Source: Gracilaria vermiculophylla
Taxonomy: Eukaryota > Rhodophyta > Florideophyceae > Gracilariales > Gracilariaceae
Length of the DNA stretch: 64,000 nt
Reading direction: 5' to 3'
Assembly (NCBI GenBank): GCA_019155205.2
Contig: JAHNZQ020003146.1
Span: 1,598,095 to 1,662,094 of the forward strand
Made by a program: the position numbers and the translations under genes. Within the stretch, counting starts at the first letter, position 1. The number at the start of each line of letters is the position of its first letter. The notes beneath the pieces were generated by a model. It was not told the DNA's origin, did not search any database, and saw only the letters and a list, made by a program, of their open reading frames with translations. Positions 22,020-31,909 of the stretch are shown here, one piece after another.

Positions 22020-25000
22020 TTACCATAATGTGAAATCATGCGCAAACTGCGCAATATTATCTTTCCATCCGTGATAAGACGATGCATCCTCACATTCATT
22101 CCGAATATGTCTCCGAATGAACCATTTACGACACTCATCATAGCACAGAATGAACATACCGAACGGTACGCCTATCAGCCAGTGCTCCAATCGCAATGGG
22201 CGAATATCCAAGCCAAAACGGAAAATGGGAAAATTGACCAACATCATTGACAGAGCAACTTCAATGACGAGTGCCAACAGTAAAGCTGAGTTATTGATTC
22301 CCTGATCGAAAAGACTTAGAATCCTAGTCTTACACGCAAGAACTGTGAAGACTTGAGCCACAACAATAGCTATGAAAAACGCTGTCTGTGCGCGGAGTAG
22401 AACTTCCCTCTCTTTGTTGGGAGTCCAGAAATCGAAACAACCTTCAGCAGGACCACGCCCCTCCCTAATCCTCGAGTTGAAGTACGCCTTGGGCGCCTTG
22501 ATTAGCGCCACAGGCCCTTGATTTTGAGAGGGATCGAAACATGCAATGTTGTTGTCAATAAGGACGTTTGGATTATTCTTCAGGTTGCATGTGAAAGCCC
22601 TGCACGGGGGCTTATTCATTTCATGGCCAATGATTTTCAACATGTTGTTGAACTGAGCTTCACCACCTTCTGCATTCAGATTAGAAGACACTTGTAATCG
22701 TTTGAAAACCTCTTCTGTTTGCAGTATGAAGCCACGTTGCTGAGATTCGAAGTACTTTCTGAACCTTTCATTTTCTCTTGAGAACCATTCTGCGCCATAA
22801 GCCAACCCTTTTCCGTGATCTTGAACAGTTAGCATCCATCTCTGATACGATGGTCGTTCCGACCCGAAGTGTGAACGGGAATCTAAAAATGTCAAGCTCG
22901 ACGGAGCCAAACCGTAATCTGCCATGACAAAATAGTAAGCGAAGAAACCGGCTAACGCTTGCATGACGCCTAACTGAAGTGTTGAAAAAGAAAGTAGACG
23001 AGGATTTAACAAACGTTCTCGCGTAGCATCTCGTGGAGGTCGTTGCATGATGTCACTTTCTGGCTTTTCGTATGCCAGTGCAATGGCTGGGAAAATATCT
23101 GTTCCCAAGTCGATACACAAAATTAATACTGTGGTAAGGGGAAGAGGCATCCTCAGAGTTATGAATGCCAAGAAAGGGATGAGTTGAGGAACATTGCTTG
23201 TCAATGTATACGCTATACTCTTTTTCAAATTGTCAAATATTAGCCGCCCTTCTTCGATTCCCTGCACGATTGATGAGAAATTGTCATCCAGAATAACAAT
23301 ATTAGCAGCTTCCCGAGATACATCTGAGCCAGAGATGCCCATGGCAACGCCAGTGTTAGCCTGTCTGAGGGCAGGGGCATCATTGCAACCATCTCCAGTC
23401 ACAGTCACCACTTCACCCTTGCGCTGCAGATTGGTCACAATTTCAAGTTTCTGTTGGGGTGAAGTCCTTGCAAAAACAATCTCAGGATGCGTAAGAATCT
23501 CATCCCAGTGGCTTGGTTCAAATTCTTGCATGTCAGTACCAGTGACGACAACTGCCTCGTCAGCTTTTGCTGTAGACTCGTTGTCACCAGCAACTTCGCG
23601 TGTGATGATGCCAACTGCTTGGGCGACAGATCTTGCAGTATCTGGATGATCTCCAGTGACCATGATAACCTTAATTCCTGCATTCTTGCACTTCTGCACA
23701 GCGAACGGAACGGCAGAACGCGGTGGATCAATCATCGATACTAAACCAACAAAACACATATCTGTCATAGGAATCTCATCAATTACAGGGGTTGAGTTTT
23801 GCGGTGATAGGATCAGCGCAGACTTTTGAGGAGAGAGCAGCATCTCTGCGTAAGCAATTATCCTCTCGCCCCTTTCCGCGAGATAGTTCACTTGCTTTCC
23901 AATGAGCATCATATCCCGTTGCGATATTTGGCGTTTACCATCAACACTCAAAATGTCCGAGCATCGTGCGAGAACCTTTTCCGGGGCACCTTTCATTGCA
24001 ACACGAAGCATGTGTTCTGAATCTGGACATTTGTGTACAGTTACCATGTACTTGCGCTTAGAATTGAATGGTATCGTAGCTACCATTGCATTGCTCCTCC
24101 GAAATCTTTCAACATCGTGGATTAGTTCAGTAAATCGAAAGATTCCTGATTCGGACGCATCACCGCATACCTTGCGTGATTCAGTTGGACAATCCGGATG
24201 AAGAGTGGAAGAGTCACCGTGATCATACGCCGCAGTTGAACAGACGGACGCGCCGTATATTAGAGATTTCAAACACTTTTGCACCCCATCTTCTTCTGCA
24301 TCCGTTTTCATGACGTTCTCATTGGAAAGAATCCATTCGGACGAGATTTCCTGCACTCGACCACCGCAAACAATGTGAGACACAGTCATCCTGTTTTGAG
24401 TCAATGTGCCAGTCTTGTCTGAACATATGACTGTGGTTGATCCCAGAGATTCAACCGCGTCAAGCCGCTTCACAAGGACATTCTTACGAGCCATGCGCCT
24501 GACAGAAGCAGTCAAAGACACAGTGACCGTGGCGACTAGACCCTCGGGAATATTGCTTACAATTATACCAATGCTGTAGACGATGTTATGGATAAGTTTG
24601 GTTCTTTGAATCATCCCAAACACGAAGAACAGAAGACCAACTAGAACTGCAAAAACTGATATGTTGAGAACAAAGTGATGGATATCCTTCTGCAGTGTCG
24701 TCTCAACATCTGCCGTCTCTGACTCTGTTGCCATCTTTGCAATTTGCCCGAACACGGTATTGTCACCGGTTGCTATCACCACCCCTTCACAAGATCCGTC
24801 AACGGCAAGGCAACCGAAAAATGCTAAGTTCGATGCTTCCAACGGAAGACATTCACAAGCATCAGAGCTCAGTTCAATGGGTTCACTTTCGCCTGTCAAG
24901 GATGAATTATCTACGGTAAACATGTTACTTTTGAGCAGACGGATGTCTGCGGGGATCTTGTCTCCTGGCCCAAGCTTAAGGACGTCACCTAAGACAAGTT

Positions 25001-25535
25001 CAGAGGCGTTTATAACGTATGTGTCGCCATTGTCACGCAGAACAGTGACCTTGAGAGGCAAAAAGTTTTCAAACTCGCGCAATGTTTGGTCCGATTTGTA
25101 CTGCTGAAAAAAGGTGAAAAGCGAGGTTGTTATAACAACAGAATACAAGAAGAGACCAAGGTAAAGATGCATAGACTCTTTGGGTTCAGATATGAAGGCG
25201 ATAAAACAAAGGAATGCGGCAAACTGTAGCATTAGAGAAAAGAAGTCCGTAAAATGACCGAGGAGTTTCTTCCACCATGGTTTCTGGGGAGCAGGGCTCA
25301 GTGTGTTTCTCCCGCATTTTTCAAGTCTTATGGCAGCCTCCACCGAGCTCAAGCCAAGACTCTTGTCGGTTCTAAGGTGACGAACTACCTCATCCGCACT
25401 CTTTCGATGTTGCCATAGGAGTGTGGCTTTGTTATCAGTGCTTCCGTTTGTTCGATTAGAAGGGTTTTTTGGCGCACATCCTGAAGAGTCTGCCACATTC
25501 TTCCTCGCAGCATGCTTGGAAAAACTGAAGCCCAT
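22020..25535 (-). CDS. Animal-type Na+/K+-ATPase alpha-subunit homologue (P-type IIC ATPase)
   Basis: An intronless gene of 1,171 codons from ATG at 25,533-25,535; the longer open frame has only a TTG. It is a plasma-membrane cation pump by family: LTGES at about 213-217, Asn-Ile-Pro-Glu-Gly-Leu in M4, phosphorylation motif DKTGT with Asp373, nucleotide-domain Lys-Gly-Ala-Pro-Glu, hinge TGDGCNDAP at about 713-721, and M5-M6 very close to the animal pump, including Leu-Cys-Ile-Asp-Leu-Gly-Thr-Asp (Asp809 and Asp813). Two oddities: M5 reads Ser-Asn-Val-Pro-Gln where the animal pump has Pro-Glu (Gln784), and the outside loop between M7 and M8 is about 165 residues instead of about 40. The C-terminus ends in Trp, not the animal Tyr-Tyr. 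No beta subunit is encoded here. Confidence 0.95.
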   Translation of the reverse strand: MGFSFSKHAARKNVADSSGCAPKNPSNRTNGSTDNKATLLWQHRKSADEVVRHLRTDKSLGLSSVEAAIRLEKCGRNTLSPAPQKPWWKKLLGHFTDFFSLMLQFAAFLCFIAFISEPKESMHLYLGLFLYSVVITTSLFTFFQQYKSDQTLREFENFLPLKVTVLRDNGDTYVINASELVLGDVLKLGPGDKIPADIRLLKSNMFTVDNSSLTGESEPIELSSDACECLPLEASNLAFFGCLAVDGSCEGVVIATGDNTVFGQIAKMATESETADVETTLQKDIHHFVLNISVFAVLVGLLFFVFGMIQRTKLIHNIVYSIGIIVSNIPEGLVATVTVSLTASVRRMARKNVLVKRLDAVESLGSTTVICSDKTGTLTQNRMTVSHIVCGGRVQEISSEWILSNENVMKTDAEEDGVQKCLKSLIYGASVCSTAAYDHGDSSTLHPDCPTESRKVCGDASESGIFRFTELIHDVERFRRSNAMVATIPFNSKRKYMVTVHKCPDSEHMLRVAMKGAPEKVLARCSDILSVDGKRQISQRDMMLIGKQVNYLAERGERIIAYAEMLLSPQKSALILSPQNSTPVIDEIPMTDMCFVGLVSMIDPPRSAVPFAVQKCKNAGIKVIMVTGDHPDTARSVAQAVGIITREVAGDNESTAKADEAVVVTGTDMQEFEPSHWDEILTHPEIVFARTSPQQKLEIVTNLQRKGEVVTVTGDGCNDAPALRQANTGVAMGISGSDVSREAANIVILDDNFSSIVQGIEEGRLIFDNLKKSIAYTLTSNVPQLIPFLAFITLRMPLPLTTVLILCIDLGTDIFPAIALAYEKPESDIMQRPPRDATRERLLNPRLLSFSTLQLGVMQALAGFFAYYFVMADYGLAPSSLTFLDSRSHFGSERPSYQRWMLTVQDHGKGLAYGAEWFSRENERFRKYFESQQRGFILQTEEVFKRLQVSSNLNAEGGEAQFNNMLKIIGHEMNKPPCRAFTCNLKNNPNVLIDNNIACFDPSQNQGPVALIKAPKAYFNSRIREGRGPAEGCFDFWTPNKEREVLLRAQTAFFIAIVVAQVFTVLACKTRILSLFDQGINNSALLLALVIEVALSMMLVNFPIFRFGLDIRPLRLEHWLIGVPFGMFILCYDECRKWFIRRHIRNECEDASSYHGWKDNIAQFAHDFTLW

Positions 25536-26231
25536 TGATTTGATTTGGAGAAGTGGAACAGAATGGCAATTAATTCCGTCGTTTAAAAAGACCTGATGGC
25601 CCCGAAGAAAGACTCCGCAAAGCAACGTATCTTTGATAAAACTCGGATAAACCCTGCGACGACTTTTGCACTATAAGTATAGCTTTCTCCGCCAAGAACT
25701 TTCCTCAAAGGCGATACTGGTCTCTACGTAACGCAAACGGGTATACCATGAGCAAAGTCGGGTGGGGGCTGCTTGCGAGTTGACTTTGACTGTCTAGTTC
25801 GAAAAGAGCGTTTCGGACACTCTCTGACGCCCTCCTTGCCTGAATAGTTTGCTAATAATATTGCAATGCAAACGTTCCTCTCTACTGCACCAATCAAGAC
25901 ATTTTTCAGACAGACAGGAAAAGGTATATTTCCCACAGAATGGACAAGAAATGCAAGCGTATCTACGCAAGTGCGAGACGGCGAGAATTGTGTGATTAAA
26001 TTCATTTCCAAGGCAGCCAGGAAATGTCGTGGGGAAACCTTGAATTGCAATTTGCCGCCACAAATACACGACCGCACGTTGGCGCCGTGACTCAAGACGC
26101 TCACTCGCGGAGAGCTCACAAGAAGAAAATGAATGAACGGTCTTAACGGCAGGAAAACAGTTGACCACTAGTGCTTCATGGTGGTAACTCCCATCACGGC
26201 CAAAGTGCACACAGGTCTGCGCAGAAATATA
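25536..26231. other. Upstream region of the ATPase gene; no gene seen
   Basis: It lies between two minus-strand genes. A minus-strand frame at 25,724-26,119 is open but gives a Cys/Ser-rich sequence with no domain and competes with other frames, so I read it as chance. The region should contain the ATPase promoter. Confidence 0.55.
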
Positions 26232-26864
26232 TTAGTCCTCTGACGGCGAGCTTCTCTTGCGAAACCGGGTTATGAAACGTTGGAAAGGTTTGACCACGCG
26301 GCGGTCAACCACGGGTGCAAGAGCAAACGCGCCAGCTATTCGAAAAGGACGACTGAAGTTGTTTATGCCCCACATGAGCGCGAGCACCTAAGAAGAGAGA
26401 GAGCAGGTGAGGAACCATTTCGGCAATGCACAACACAAACGCGAGAATGTTCAATTATGTTTGAAAGGCAAACGTACCTGAGGAAGTGTGTTCCAGGTTA
26501 GTACCTTGCCAGCGGCGATGTACGTCTGCAAGCTGATCACAAAGCTGATGGAGTACGTGAGCGCATCGAAGAAACCGTATGATATGAATGCAGCAATGCC
26601 ATAGTTGCGCAGCACGCTGGCCTTGAGGCTTTTTTGTTTGGACATAGTTTTCCTGAACCACGCCGCGACGTTTAACGTGGGCGTTCGCTTCGAGGTCGGA
26701 GGCACCTCATTTCCCGATGAGCGGTTTTCAGTCTCCATCGAGATAATCCTTCCTCTCCCCCTGCGAATATTGCACTGACGTAGTGGGCATGACGATCGTA
26801 AGCCATTCTGAAGTCGGGTTCGGGCATGGACAGGTGGCAAAACCGAAATGAAGCCTGTCATCAT
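26232..26864 (-). CDS. Two-exon membrane protein, probably organelle-targeted, 180 aa
   Basis: Exon 1 is 26,864-26,478 (129 codons), the intron 26,477-26,388 (90 bp), exon 2 26,387-26,232 (51 codons and TAA). The donor is CAG|GTACGT and the acceptor a CT-rich run ending TTCTTAG|GT, with phase 0. Residues 1-42 are rich in Arg, Ser and hydroxylated residues with no acid, as in transit peptides; a second possible start follows at once. A hydrophobic segment spans about 89-112 (Leu-Arg-Asn-Tyr-Gly-Ile-Ala-Ala), another 131-139, then Arg-Pro-Phe-Arg-Ile-Ala-Gly-Ala and Leu-Ala-Pro-Val-Val-Asp. This Arg-Pro-Leu/Phe-Arg..Ala-Leu-Ala-Pro..Asp pattern recalls small uncharacterised proteins of algae and plant plastids. 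I cannot name a function. Confidence 0.75.
26388..26477 (-). other. Spliceosomal intron, 90 bp
   Basis: Reading the minus strand: GTACGTTTGCC at the donor, TCTCTCTCTTCTTAG at the acceptor. Translation is continuous across it and the retained frame stops within 9 codons, so splicing is required for the longer protein. Confidence 0.8.
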
Positions 26865-27336
26865 TTTGACGCAAAACGACGTCTCAAGGTCGGCGAGGCT
26901 GGAGCCGTCGTAGGAGACCGCTTGTGGGAGCGCCCTAGGTGAAGGGTTTAGGCACGTCACGTCACTTCAGGGCGGCCCTGCGCGATGTTTCCGAGCTCTA
27001 GGGAATGCGGTGAGAAATGGCGGAGCTGCGCACCCCGATACGACACTGTCTGTAGGTCTTTCTCCCGTTGGCGTGCCACACAGTGCGCGCCTTTTCGCGG
27101 GTGACGACCTGCGAACGCTTTTTGAGTGGCGCCCGTGCTGAACACAAAATGGTTGAACCCAACTTTTAGAGGAGATGGCTCTTGAGTCAAATAGCACCGG
27201 TGAGCAGCAGCGAAAAATGCGGGTGGGTAATTGGTGCTGGTGCTGATCTGCTCGAGGTGTTAAACTGCCATGCTGCACGTAAAGAACAGACTGCTTCAAA
27301 AACATGAAGCATGACATGCTGTGAAATCTCGAAATA
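26865..27336. other. Upstream region of the two-exon gene; no gene seen
   Basis: GC-rich near 26,950-27,120, becoming AT-rich towards the Tc1 element. No supportable ORF or repeat. Confidence 0.5.
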
Positions 27337-28626
27337 AAATCTGTTTCAAAAATATAGGACACCTGGCATTTTGATGCAAATCATCAATTTTAGTACTGTA
27401 GGCCTATGCAAACCAGCTTTTGAAAAATGTTAAGTCAAAAAAATCGTTTCAAAATGATAAGACACTTTACTTCAAACGGTCATTATCTCTTGTTCGATAA
27501 TTGATTTTTGCACCTTTTTGCTGGATTACACTGATGCAACGCTTTGGCATTGAATCTTTGTAAGAATCTATAGTTGAACTATTGATAGTTTTCCAGCAAT
27601 TTTCAATACAAGTTTTTAAATCAAAAATTGTATTAAACTGCCTGCCATGGCCATAAACCATCCTAGCCAGTAAACCCCAGACGTTTTCAATAGGGTTTAA
27701 ATCCGGCGATCGCGTTGGCCACTGCATAACATTCATGCCAAACTCAAAGAACCAATCTTTCATGTAAATAGAGGTGTGTACTGCATCGCTATCTTGCTGA
27801 AAAACAAAATCATTCCCATGCAAGCAATATGCAAATGGTAACAAGTAGTTCTATAGAACATTCTGATAATCTTCCAAATTCATATTACCTTCAATGAAAG
27901 CAATATCAGTTGTACCTTTCTTAGAGATTCCAGCTGCCAGCATAACAGAAGCTCCACCTGAATTCCTGGATGTGAAAGTCTTCTTTTCTTTTCTCAGATC
28001 ATGCCAATAATATTTAAAGCAATCTGGTCCGTCAAAATTAAACTTCTTGTCATCTGAGAATATAACATCTTTCCATTCATTTTTCCAGCAAGCCATCTGA
28101 GCACACCATGTAACGCAATTTGCTTTAGGGTGGTCCTGCAAAACAAATGTTTTCTTCATCTTTACGAATCGATACAAATTTGTTTGTTTGATTGCATGCC
28201 TTACTGTTGATTTTGAGATTTGTTTAGGCAATGATTTTGCAATTTTTGGGCACAACGCACTTCCTCGGGATAGTTTGCGCTTTATACGCCTCTCATCAGC
28301 TGGTTTCAGAAGTTTCGGGCGTCCAGGGGAACGTTTAAATTCATATTTTGTCGGATTTGATAGAAAAGATGCTACAACATGACGCGAACGGCCGAGTTTT
28401 TTAGCAATATTGAACACGTTGTGTCCTTCTGCTTTATCTTTAAGGATTCGGTGCTGTTCTGAAAGCGAAAGAGGACTTCCTCTCGCCATAACTGAGGGAT
28501 ACTACGGAATGTCCTATACTTTTGAAACGCGTTTTTGATGTTATTAACGAAGGTGGGTGGCTACAGTAGGCAAAAATCCATATTTCGGCACGGTTTTTCA
28601 GTGTCATATATTTTTGAAACGCACTG
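27337..28626 (-). mobile_element. Tc1-like transposon I, nearly complete, IR/DR type ends
   Basis: About 1,290 bp flanked by TA (27,335-27,336 and 28,627-28,628). The right terminus reads ATTTTTGAAACGCACTG, the left its decayed complement CTGTTTCAAAAAT. Each end carries a second copy of the motif about 100 bp inside (CTATACTTTTGAAACGCG near 28,512; CGTTTCAAAATGATAAGACA near 27,448), the double direct-repeat arrangement known from some Tc1 elements. One transposase frame lies inside. Confidence 0.85.
27467..28489 (-). pseudogene. Tc1-like transposase with one in-frame TAG
   Basis: ATG at 28,489 opens 212 codons to a TAG at 27,851-27,853. The same frame continues without a further stop to 27,467, giving 340 codons. 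The N-terminal helix-turn-helix begins Met-Ala-Arg-Gly-Ser-Pro-Leu-Ser, followed by the GRP(R)-like Ser-Pro-Gly-Arg-Pro-Lys. The DDE catalytic core shows Phe-Ser-Asp-Asp-Lys-Lys-Phe, Gln-Gln-Asp-Ser-Asp-Ala-Val-His and Ser-Pro-Asp-Leu-Asn-Pro-Ile-Glu-Asn, so all three acidic positions are present. Cut-and-paste transposase. The single stop disables it unless read through. Best preserved of the Tc1 copies here. Confidence 0.9.
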
Positions 28627-28699
28627 TAACTACCTAACGTACGCTGTACGCCTAAAAAAATAGGTTTCAAAAACAATTAAAGTCAAAAAACCGATTAAA

Positions 28700-28920
28700 A
28701 AAATATATTATCATCTATAACAAATCTTTAATGCGCGACACAATTGTTTATTTTGCATCCTTTTTGCTGTCTAACGCTAGTACAACGTTTAGACATCGAA
28801 TTGCTGTACCTTTCCACCGTTAAAACTGATAAAGATTTCCAGCAATTTTTAATACAGTTTTTGAGTTATAAAACTGTCTGAAATTGCCTTCCATGCGCAT
28901 AAATCATCTTCGCTACAAAG
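28700..28920 (-). pseudogene. Tc1-like transposase C-terminal fragment III
   Basis: The minus strand encodes about 60 codons closely matching the C-terminal end of element I: Tyr-Ala-His-Gly-Arg-Gln-Phe, Lys-Asn-Cys-Trp-Lys-Ser and Lys-Arg-Cys-Thr-Ser-Val, with one internal stop. No N-terminal part is attached. Confidence 0.75.
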
Positions 28921-29239
28921 TGCTGTGCAAAAACATAGGACAACCCCCAAAATACAGCTAGTGGTCACCATGGTTCCCTTGTTTTATGTAGACCACACAG
29001 CACAGTTGCAAATAAAACCAAAGCACTAAAACACACACCCGATTATTCACAAAACATTTGTGTAGAAGTACAAAAATAAAAATAATATTTACAGCTTTTC
29101 AAAAACATAGGTCTACTTTAGGTAAACGTTCATTATTTAATTCTCAACGGCTGCTTTAATTCCAAAACATGTGTACCTATATAAACAAAACTGTATACCA
29201 CTACTAAATCATTTCAAAAAGTAAGAAACATATTCCACT

Positions 29240-30234
29240 TTGGATAAAGGTAAGCAACTTTCTGAAGAAGAAGAAGGAAAACTTGCAGCACTATCCTACG
29301 TGGGTGGAAGCTCTAGGGACATTTGCAAATCAATAGGAAGGTCTAAAAGAGTCGTATTAAACTACTTAAACAAGAAAAACAATCATGGAACGTCGAAAAG
29401 CCCAGGAAGGCCGAAACAAATGACTGCAGCAATTGTGCAACGAGTGGTTCGGGAAGCAAAGACGACATCTAATTCATCCAATTCTATTCGCCAAGCACTC
29501 GATCTGTCTTTCAGTGCTTCTACCGTTCGCAGAACATTGAATCAGAGTCCGAATATAAAACATAAGAAGAAAAACAATTTTTTTATTAAAGGAAAAACAC
29601 AAAAAATGTGAATGAAGTGGGCCAGGATGTTTGTCACATTAAAGGACTCAGAGTGGAACAAAGTCATAATTAGCAATGAAAAGAAGTTTAATTTGGATGG
29701 CCCAAATGGCTTTCAGTACTGCTGGTATGATATAAGGATGCAGGAACGAGTATTCTCTAAACATCAAAATGGGGGTGGTTCTTTAATGGTTTGGGCAGCA
29801 TTTTGTCGCAATGTAAAAACAAACTTAGCCGTTCTTAGTGGTACACAGAATACAATGGACTACACCAACAGGTTGGAAGAGATTTTAGTACCGTTTGCGT
29901 TTAAAATCTACGGTTTTGATTGGAAATTCATCAAGACGATGCCCCTATACATACTGCAAAACACACAAAAATTTGGTTTCAAAACAATAATATTGATGTA
30001 ATTGAGTGGCAATCGCGTTCTCCGGATCTTCACCCAATCGAGAATCTGTGGGGCATATTGGCGCGCAAAGTTTATTGCGGTGGAAGGCAATTTAACACTG
30101 TCAATGAGTTGCAGAATACTGTTACGCAGAAATGGACTTCCATTCCGAAGGAAACGATACATAACTTAGTTAATTATAGGCAGAACCGTTGCGTTGGAGT
30201 CCTACAGAACGCTGGCAGAAAACTCAAGTATTAA
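29240..30234 (+). pseudogene. Tc1-like transposase II (decayed)
   Basis: Plus strand, 330 codons in two frames. The start codon is lost (TTG-Asp-Lys-Gly-Lys). The N-terminal helix-turn-helix is at 29,240-29,400 with Ser-Pro-Gly-Arg-Pro-Lys. One TGA lies near 29,609 and a frame change near 29,935. The first catalytic Asp is Asn (Ile-Ser-Asn-Glu-Lys-Lys). The second and third survive (Gln-Asp-Asp-Ala-Pro-Ile-His; Ser-Pro-Asp-Leu-His-Pro-Ile-Glu). Possible end motifs CTTTTCAAAAACATAGG near 29,095 and CATTCAAAAGTG near 30,320. Confidence 0.85.
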
Positions 30235-30457
30235 ACGTACTAAAATGCGGAAATAAAACACTGTTGTTTTTGGTTGCCCTCTCATTTTGCACAGCTATAA
30301 TTTCTAAATTTTTGTCTCATTCAAAAGTGTTTTAGCGGTTTCATTTGTAGCAGGTGAATATCAATTACTACATTAAGGGTGCTATTGTATGTTCTTTTCT
30401 GGTAGAAATAAACGTTGCGTACTCCTTTTATGTTCAGTTTATAGGATGGACATATCA

Positions 30458-31421
30458 TTATGCACAGCACCCTTTTAGCATTCCCCAAACATTTTTAATT
30501 GAATTCAAATCTGGTGAGTGCGCCAGCCACTCTAAAACAGATACCTCTGATTCCCGCAGCAAATTTTTCATTAAAGACGCAATGAGTGCTGGCGCAATAT
30601 CCTGTTGAAATATGAAGTTTTCTTTATGGAAACATAAACCAAAAAGTATCAAATAGCTGTATAGAAAGTGTTAATAGTATTCCGCGTTCATGGGTGTTTC
30701 AATAAATAAAATTTCAGTGAGACTTTTTTTGAAGTTCTCTCCCAGACCATTATAGAGCCTTCAACTGAATGCCTGGTGTAAAATTCATGACGTTGCGTAC
30801 AAAGATCATGCCAATACAATTCGTAACAATCTGGTCCAACCAGAAATTGAACTTCTTTTTATCGACAAAAATAACATTTTCACATTCTTTTTTCCAGTAG
30901 GCTCTTCCAACAGACCAGTCGACTCTCTTTTGCTTTTCATGGTTATGATGAAAGAAATTTTTTTCATGCTTTTATACTTAAATAAGTTTGTGTTGTCTAT
31001 CTGTCTCCATATAGTTCATTTTAAAACCTCGAGATTGAGCTTCATTCCAATTGTTTGCACGATTCCTTTTTTTGCACAGCTCGCTTTTAATTCCTCTTTT
31101 TTCTGCTAGACTGAGCTTTTCAAGCCGTCCTAGACATCGTTTTTATCCAGAAAGCGTCGGAATTTTGAGAAAAGTAGCAATTATGACCCTAAAACGCTTC
31201 ACATTTTGAAGGATAGCTCTGTGTGAGTGTGTCTCTGGGGGTAAATATATGATTTGAAGCTGTTTCTGCTTGAAAAGTGAAGGACTTCGAGCCATTTTTA
31301 CTAGAGAGAAGACGGTGTATATATCTTTTTGAACCGATTCTACATAGACTATGTACAACTTGTAGCCTACAGTACAGTTTTGGTGCACTTTTTAGAGATA
31401 ATATGTTTATGAAACGCACTG
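30458..31421 (-). pseudogene. Tc1-like transposon IV with decayed transposase
   Basis: The right terminus ends GAAACGCACTG at 31,421, followed by TA. The minus strand shows, from right to left, an N-terminal Met-Ala-Arg-Ser-Pro-Ser-Leu (near 31,295) and Ala-Thr-Phe-Leu-Lys, a first-Asp region with Val-Asp-Lys-Lys-Lys-Phe-Asn-Phe (near 30,865), Tyr-Trp-His-Asp-Leu, Gln-Gln-Asp-Ile-Ala-Pro (near 30,605) and Ser-Pro-Asp-Leu-Asn-Ser-Ile-Lys-Asn. Several frameshifts and stops. The third acidic residue region is altered. Confidence 0.75.
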
Positions 31422-31557
31422 TACAGCAATAAAGTGGGTTTCAAATTCCTATCACGCCTAAAAAACGCGCAAAAGTAGAACTGTATTGCGCCTTTTGCAT
31501 ATCAAATAAGTAAAAATCGTTTCATGATCATAACACTACATCAATAACATCCATCAA

Positions 31558-31909
31558 TATGGCTCAATGATCACCTCTTTCGTGCTCCAAAAGGCTTGAA
31601 AACATAGAACTAAGAGCTAATGGAAACTCCTATGTTGAAATTGGCCGCCTTTTAAACCGTCATCCCGTCACAATTTTCTGTTTTTTCAAAAATTCGGCAA
31701 CCAATGGACAAAAACAATCTACAGAGCCTCTGAAATTTTTCATTCCTGCAGATAAATGCGGTATTAAAAGGAAACTGTTTAGCAAAAAAGTGTTGTGCAA
31801 AACATTTGCAAAAAACGTAAATCTCAATGTCTTCAAATCAACAATATGGAGTTAGATCAATAAAAAAAATTTTACTATCAAAACATGAAGAAAACATTTG
31901 TCCTTGTAG
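31558..31909 (+). pseudogene. Tc1-like transposase V, N-terminal half (cut by element B)
   Basis: The plus strand encodes a Tc1 N-terminus: Met-Ala-Gln, Ser-Pro-Leu-Ser, Ala-Asn-Gly-Asn-Ser-Tyr, Ile-Gly-Arg-Leu-Leu-Asn-Arg, Thr-Ile-Phe-Cys-Phe-Phe-Lys-Asn, then Met-Lys-Lys-Thr-Phe-Val-Leu, with internal stops. Resemblance ends where LTR B begins at 31,910. A C-terminal Tc1 half on the same strand reappears at 39.2 kb. Confidence 0.7.

Noticed and set aside
25536..25625. 30-residue N-terminal extension of the ATPase
   Set aside because: It needs a TTG start; ATG at 25,535 is a better start and the family does not need the extension.
25724..26119. 131-codon minus-strand ORF upstream of the ATPase
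   Set aside because: Overlapped by another open frame, Cys/Ser-rich without domain; no splice signals seen.
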